Shown in pieces: positions 59,008 to 64,000 of a stretch of DNA of 64,000 nucleotides. The position numbers and the translations under genes are program-made. The notes below the pieces were generated by a model that saw only the letters and a program-made list of their open reading frames with translations, was not told the origin of the DNA and ran no database searches. Source of the stretch: Epiperipatus broadwayi (lineage: Eukaryota > Onychophora > Udeonychophora > Euonychophora > Peripatidae); the NCBI GenBank assembly GCA_028023455.1, contig JAQFVV010006197.1, positions 16,923,254-16,987,253 on the forward strand, read 5' to 3'. Each line of letters begins with the position of its first letter. Within the stretch, counting starts at the first letter, position 1.

Positions 59008-59995
59008 GGTCATCATCATCATCATCAACCATTATCAATCCACTGCAGGATGAAGGTCTCTCCAAGTTTAATCCATCTTCTCCGATCTTTAGCTTCCCTT
59101 CTCCACAACACCCCTGCACATTTTCTTATTTCATCCATCCATCTCACATGTGGTCTTTTTCTGGGTCTTTTACAATCTCTTGGAATCCAGTTTAAAATTT
59201 CAATTGTCCATCTATTATCATCTCTTCTAGCAATATGTCCAGCCCAACTCCATTTCAATCTTTTAATTTTTTCAATAAGATCAGTAACACCTGTTTGTTG
59301 TCTTACCCATACAATGCGTTTTCGATCTCTTCTTGTTACTCCCAACATACATCTCTCCATACTCCTTTGAGTGGTCTGAAGTCTCTGTATTGCTCTTCTA
59401 TTAAGTGTCCAAGACTCAGATCCATAAGTAAGAACTGGTAAAACACATTTGTTAAAAACCATCCTTTTCAAACACATAGGCATATTTCCTTTTAGTATCA
59501 AGTTATTTCTACCAAAAGCACTCCAATCAAGTTTAATTCTATGATTAATTTCCTCCATTATGTTTCCATCTGTATTAATAATCTGACCAAGGTATTTGTA
59601 ACTGTTAACTTCTTCTAATTCTTCATAATCAATCTTTATTTTCATATTTTGAGCAAATCGATTAAACATTACTTTAGTCTTTTTAACATTTATCTTTAGT
59701 CCTACTTTTCTACTTTCAACTGCTAACTCCTGCAACATTTCCTGCAGCTCTGAAGCATTATTTGCAAAAACAACTACATCATCTGCGAAATCTAAATGAC
59801 TTAAATACTCTCCATTTACTTTCACTCCTTTAGTTTCCCATTTTAATCCACAAAATACTTCTTGCAGAACTGCTGTAAAGAGTTTTGGAGATATGGAGTC
59901 ACCTTGTCTTACATCTTTCTCAATGTTGATTTTTCCAGTATCATTATGTAATCTAATTGTTGCTGTTGCATTTTTATAAATATTCTTTTTTTTTT
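59008..59995 (-). mobile_element. 5'-truncated APE/RT LINE with (ATG)n-type tail
   Basis: Same family as 48,780-51,215 and 36,640-37,385, but much better preserved. The 3' end is a (GAT)n run (plus strand TCATCATCATCATCATCA at 59,010-59,029), an element-type microsatellite tail rather than poly(A). The 5' truncation is at an A-run (plus-strand T-run, about 59,986-59,996), where the 60,008 inverted-repeat element begins. The open frame spans about 320 codons without interruption. Confidence 0.85.
59025..59985 (-). CDS. LINE reverse transcriptase, C-terminal half (partial)
   Basis: The open frame continues to 60,047 but the first 18 or so codons (MPSSGRVQYSYYY...) come from the neighbouring inverted-repeat element, so LINE sequence starts near 59,985. 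It lacks the endonuclease and the RT fingers. Present: DVRQGDSISPKLFTAVLQE, HLDFADDVVVFANN (catalytic ADD intact), GLKINVKKTKVMFNRF, and YLGQIINTDGN, then a C-terminal region with GRNNLILKGNMPMCLK, RSMERCMLGVTRRDRKR, WAGHIARRDDNRW and a final RRRWIKLGETFILQWIDNG. This truncated piece is not expected to be active alone, but its open frame marks the youngest LINE insertion here. Such an enzyme family could have moved the SINEs, although tail types differ. Confidence 0.82.
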
Positions 59996-60007
59996 CTGCC
60001 AAAATAA

Positions 60008-60075
60008 GGTAATAGTATGAATATTGAACCCTACCGCTTGATGGCATTGTTTTTCACACAACGCACATCAATATA
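60008..60075 (+). repeat. Left terminal inverted repeat
   Basis: Matches the reverse complement of 61,677-61,745. It contains GAACCCTACCG. It also supplies the start of the ORF running into the LINE. Confidence 0.88.
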
Positions 60076-60740
60076 CTGTTTTAATGGCCTAACTTACGGC
60101 TAACATTACAAGTGTTGTTTAAAGCCATAACAGGCCGCCTAGAGGGCGATTTATCTTATGATTACGTAACGAAATACTACTCCCATTGACTTGTGACAGT
60201 ATTCCTCAAATAAGCGCAATTCAACTCCCGCTACGGTCTGATTTGATGCGAAACTATCAAAAAATTCATTGTGGACAAATTTTGAGAAAGCGTAGTGGAT
60301 TTAGTATTACATATTAAGAATTGTCAGGCAGTCACGCACGCTTCTCTATGATTTTCAACTGCACACAACCTGAAAAGATTAGGGTTTTCAGCAGAGTTCT
60401 GCAGAGTTCACGGGCAAATGTAAGTTTATGCGCGAATCCATACGAGAACAGTAAAATTTTGCCGGCAAGTGTTCAAAATTGGTTGGGGGGGGAGGAAGTG
60501 CCGGCCACATAAGTTGATGCTGTTGTGTTTTTCCAAAAAGAGAACATGTCCTGCCAGATGTGAAGCTATGCGTTTGCAGGGCGAGGAGCATGGTTTTAGT
60601 CAACTACAGGATCTAGGGAATTCCGTTGCCACTCCTGCAAGCGTAGCTGGGTTCTGCATAAGGGAAGTTGGTTGGACGGCTCCAAAATCCTATTACTTAC
60701 AGCTTTGAGGCTCATCTCCTATTGGAGTCAAACAAACCGT
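60076..60740. other. GC-richer cargo of the inverted-repeat element
   Basis: Includes GCCGCCTAGAGGGCGATTTA and TTACGTAACG, and a stretch (60,380-60,720) with normal-looking composition. ORFs on both strands are short and overlapping with no recognised motif. It may be captured host sequence. Confidence 0.5.
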
Positions 60741-60929
60741 AATTCCCTGCCCCCCCTAAAAAAAAAAAAAAAAAAAGTTTTTAAAAAACGAACTGTTTAA
60801 TTAAAGCTTTTTGAAAAAAGCCCAAAAATAAAGGAAGAACTTTTTGCTATCATATAAAGGTTGCGGTAGCATAAATATATACATATTTTTTTTAAAAAAA
60901 ACACCTCATAATAAAAAAATAAAAGACGA

Positions 60930-61580
60930 TAATTAAAAATCAAACCAAACCCCCTCCACCCTCTAAAAACCAACTGTTGGTTTATTAAAAATGAATTGAT
61001 TAATAAGGCTTTCCAAAAAAAAAAGCTCAAAATCAATAAAAAGTCGATAATTTAAAAGCAAACCAACCCCCTCCAATAATTTGTATATTTTGTTAATCTC
61101 TCACTTTATATGTATTCTATATTCGAACAGATTTAAAATTAATATGCGAAGTTTTCAATACATTGGCAAAAGATACTAAAAGACGAGAATTAAAATTCAA
61201 ACCAACCCCCCTTCACCCTCTAAAAACCATATTGTTGGTTTATTAATTAAAACTGAATTGTTCAATTAAGGCTTTAATTTTTAAAAAAAGCTGAAAATCC
61301 AAAAAAGGCGATAACTGAAAAGCAAACCAACCCCCTTTACTATCTAAAAACAAAGTGTTTGTTTATTAAAAAGGAAAAAAAAAACGTAAGAGTTTTATGT
61401 ATAGAAAGGGGTAAAAAAAATTTTTTTATTGTAATATTACGTAAGGAAACCGATAATTCAAAATCAACAAAAAAAAAAAAAAAGCTCAAAATCAAAAAAA
61501 AGGCCATAATTTAAAAGCACCCGCCCCCCTACACCATATAAAAACAAAGCGTTTGTTTATTAAAAACGCAAAAAAAAAAA
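60930..61580. repeat. Subterminal tandem units of about 125 bp with a conserved palindrome
   Basis: Units start CAAACCAA(A/C)CCCCC at about 60,939, 61,062, 61,198 and 61,322, and a diverged unit lies near 61,518. They continue into a palindrome, then GGCTTT, A-run, AAAGCTCAAAATC. The palindrome is AACCAAC-TGTTGGTTT at 60,967 and AACAAAG-YGTTTGTTT at 61,350 and 61,547, so both arms have changed together. One unit (61,062) is cut short and the 61,226 one has a mismatched palindrome. Confidence 0.75.
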
Positions 61581-61676
61581 AAACATAAGAGTTTTATGTA
61601 TAGAAAGTAAAAAAAAAAATAATTTTTTTTTTTATCATAGTATTCTGTAAAGAGAAAAAAACGATGGCCCTTGAAT

Positions 61677-61745
61677 TGGTATATTGATGTGCATTGGGCG
61701 AAAAGAGCGCCATTAAACGGTAGGGTTCAGTATTCATACTATTAC
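61677..61745 (-). repeat. Right terminal inverted repeat
   Basis: Inverted match to 60,008-60,075. It ends CATACTATTACC. Confidence 0.88.
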
Positions 61746-64000
61746 CAAAAAATAACCAAAAATAAATCTTGAAGAAAAAAAATAAATACAATGATCTTCA
61801 AAGCTAATTCATGTTATGGTTGTTTCCATTTACACAATTCCAAAAATTACTTTTGCCAAAAAAAAAAATTATATGTTCTACATTATTTATAAAATTCTAA
61901 CATTTTTTGACATCCCCCCCCCCCCAATCATTAAATATGGCATAATATTACTTGGAAAATTGCTGGCTAAGATGGAAACAAAATAGAAACTATCTTAAGT
62001 TTATGAATTATAGAAGGATTTTTGATCCTTTAAAGTAATTTTTATTAATTTTACTTAAGTGAACAAACTTGTTTATGTTTGTTTATTAAATAAATACAGT
62101 TAAAATGCAATTTTGTCAATAAATATTAAAAGGTTATAAAAGTAAAAAAAAAAAAAATTTTTTTTCCAATTTTTACAGTAATTCTTGATATTATGTAAGC
62201 AAAATAAAAATTTCCAGCACTCATGTTAAGAAACAATCTAAGAATATTCCTAAATATGAATGTCTTTTTTTAATTTTGATCACATCAAGAATAATGTAAA
62301 AATTAAAGAAAAATTTACTTTTTAGTGCATTTGTGTGAATAAACAATTTCGTTAAATTTTATATATATATTTTTTAAATCTAAAACAATATTATATGTAA
62401 TCACATTTTATACCAAAATGTATTTTCCAAAGTTGACATTCTTCTTGTTCATGATGACATTTCTTTTGTTTTTGTGACATTTTCCCAGTCAACTTTAATA
62501 TGTATTGTCCTTCCACTTTCCAGAAGTTGATTTATTAGCTATTAATAATTTGGTGCCACCTGGCTAGGGTTCTCATATTTAGATATAGAATCTATTTTTC
62601 AGTAAGATGATAATGTATTAAAAATGCAATTTTTACTAAATTTAACTTTAGGTAATGCTAACTCATCAAATAAATGCTTTATATAAAATCTGATTAATTT
62701 ATGCAAGTTTATTATGAATTAAAACATTTAATGTTTAAAAATAAAAATATCAATTTCTTCATATTAAGCATTTATTTCTAGTTGCTGTTGTTTTTCATTT
62801 GTTCTTTTAATTTTATAAGCCCAGGATTTTTTTCTCTACTCAACTTTTGATTGACTTTTCAAATAGAAATGTTCTGATCAGTCATATTCAAAAGACTATT
62901 TCATCAGATGAATCAGTCATATTCAAAAGACTATTTCATCAGATGAATCACCCAATGTAATTATTATCTTTATTAATAGAGAACAATTCGACAAAAAATT
63001 AATTAATTTAATTTCATCATTTGCAATGCCTTCTGAGATTCATTATTTAAAATATATTTAATTCATTTTGGTCTCTATATTTTCACCACTAATAAATTCA
63101 TCTAATTGTTTATTTCATCATGGTCAATCTTAGATTGATGACTCTGCACTATTCTTTATTATCTTTCTCATGGACTGCTACCTGTGACTGTGATAAGTTT
63201 ATTAATAATGAAACATATGAGTATGCAAGCATAAAGATAAACAATTTTCTCATTACTTAATATTGTTCAAAATGCAAAAAAATTAATCAAAATTTAAACT
63301 ATAAAACATATCCATTTTTTTATTGGAAACCAATTTGAATTTAAATTATATATCAATTTTGATTTTGAATAAGTTTGCATGAATTTTGGCATAAACATGA
63401 TACCTTTTAATACAAATTGAACTTCATATGAATGTAAACAATTCTTTCTCTATTACCTGTTAAATATTTTCTGACTATTTAAAGTTTTTCCCCTGCATTT
63501 TGACTGTCTTCAAGAAATATATTCTATAAATAAACTCTACTTGTAATACTGAAACAAAGTAATGGTATTAATAGCATAATGTACTGAAACTATAGGGTCA
63601 TATATTACTGCATAATTTTCATTTTTTTGACGTGTAATGTAGAGAAAAAACTTTGCCTTGTTGAAACAAATTGGTTTGAAATTAATTCTTTCCATTTGCT
63701 TTCAAATTCTATTATTGCTTTGAGGAAGATATTTTTATCAATTATTGTAATCTATTACCATTCCAATCTTTATTAAAAATTAAAATTATTCTTCTGCTGA
63801 ATGTTTACGCCAACATTTTTGAATTAATTAATCTTCTCATTTTTAAAACCACCACTAATTTAGATAATTTCTATTCATTTTTACAACTGATTTGCACTAT
63901 CTAATTCTTAAAAACTTCCTAAGTAATAACAACACTATTTTGTAGAAACTATACTTTTTTCATGCATTTACTTTTTCATTTCTAATTTGGCTATAATAAG
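61746..64000. other. AT-rich stretch to the window end
   Basis: Contains a C12 run at about 61,915-61,926 and a perfect 35-bp tandem duplication at 62,878-62,947. Around 62,440-62,560 the minus strand has an open run LLESGRTIHIKVDWENV, too short and without splice evidence to call. Nothing else recognised. Confidence 0.35.
62878..62947. repeat. Perfect 35-bp tandem duplication
   Basis: TCAGTCATATTCAAAAGACT... is repeated exactly, first at 62,878-62,912 and again at 62,913-62,947. Confidence 0.93.

Larger units (their letters stand above)
60008..61745. mobile_element. 1.74-kb element with about 69-bp terminal inverted repeats, superfamily unknown
   Basis: 60,008-60,075 and 61,677-61,745 are inverted copies with about 85% identity (GGTAATAGTATGAATAYTG at each end, GCACATCAATATAC at the inner limit). 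The left part (60,076-60,740) is GC-richer (about 45%) than anything nearby. The right part is an array of A-rich units with an internal palindrome (60,930-61,580). No transposase is seen; plus and minus ORFs of 63-79 codons in the cargo show no motif. Candidate target duplications are low-complexity A-rich text, so the superfamily cannot be read from them. Confidence 0.82.

Noticed and set aside
60321-60708. ORFs in the GC-richer cargo of the 60-kb element
   Set aside because: Short frames on both strands overlap, with no motif, and higher GC alone lengthens chance ORFs.

Overview
This is about 64 kb of very AT-rich (roughly 75-80% A+T by eye) metazoan DNA, most likely from an invertebrate and possibly an arthropod. 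It is not bacterial: there are no long clean ORFs, operons or ribosome-binding sites. There are tRNA-derived SINEs with poly(A) tails and target-site duplications, Tc1/mariner-type, hAT, Ty3/gypsy, Penelope-like and APE-type LINE remnants, and one segment that looks like a spliced host exon. The window reads as intergenic or intronic DNA filled with transposon remains of different ages.

Layout. 1-12.9 kb: a decayed mariner transposase, a short inverted-repeat element, a three-copy repeat cluster, a 278-bp tandem duplication, and two tRNA-Gly-derived SINEs with 15-bp target duplications. 12.9-20.0 kb: a badly decayed Ty3/gypsy retrotransposon (gag, RT, RNase H and integrase pieces between two diverged LTRs). 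A 5'-truncated Penelope-like element (PLE) sits inside its 3' LTR, bounded by perfect 64-bp inverted repeats and carrying a hammerhead-like core. 20-33.5 kb: hairpin and tandem repeats, an 872-bp Tigger-like nonautonomous element with TA duplications, a 0.68-kb tandem array, and a largely unexplained stretch. 34.0-36.0 kb: a frameshifted hAT transposase of the KIAA1586-like type. 36.6-37.4 kb: a LINE fragment on the minus strand. 37,655-37,767: a clean 113-bp exon with splice sites on the minus strand, the only good host-coding candidate.

38.3-45.4 kb holds the best-preserved large element: an LTR retrotransposon with very long (2.3-2.4 kb) LTRs that differ by a few percent, TG...CA ends, a G-rich polypurine tract, a broken gag and no pol. 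Its LTRs contain about 127-bp subrepeats (four copies in one LTR, three in the other), and its 3' untranslated part holds a 5S-rRNA-like segment. 47.9-51.2 kb: a second Tigger-like element followed by an almost full-length but decayed APE/RT LINE. 52.8-58.3 kb: a third SINE (minus strand), a PLE GIY-YIG fragment, and two decayed ORFs of unknown family. 59.0-61.7 kb: a fairly intact LINE 3' end on the minus strand abutting a 1.74-kb element with about 69-bp terminal inverted repeats, a GC-richer cargo and a palindrome-bearing subrepeat array. The last 2.2 kb is featureless apart from a 35-bp tandem duplication.

The elements do not form a pathway. They show insertion order (PLE into gypsy LTR) and dependence on helper enzymes (SINEs, gag-only LTR element, Tigger-like elements). 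No convincing new defence or regulatory system was found. The items most worth following up are the gag-only long-LTR element, the PLE with inverted termini and ribozyme core, and the 60.0-61.7 kb inverted-repeat element. All family assignments are from memory of family motifs, without database searching.
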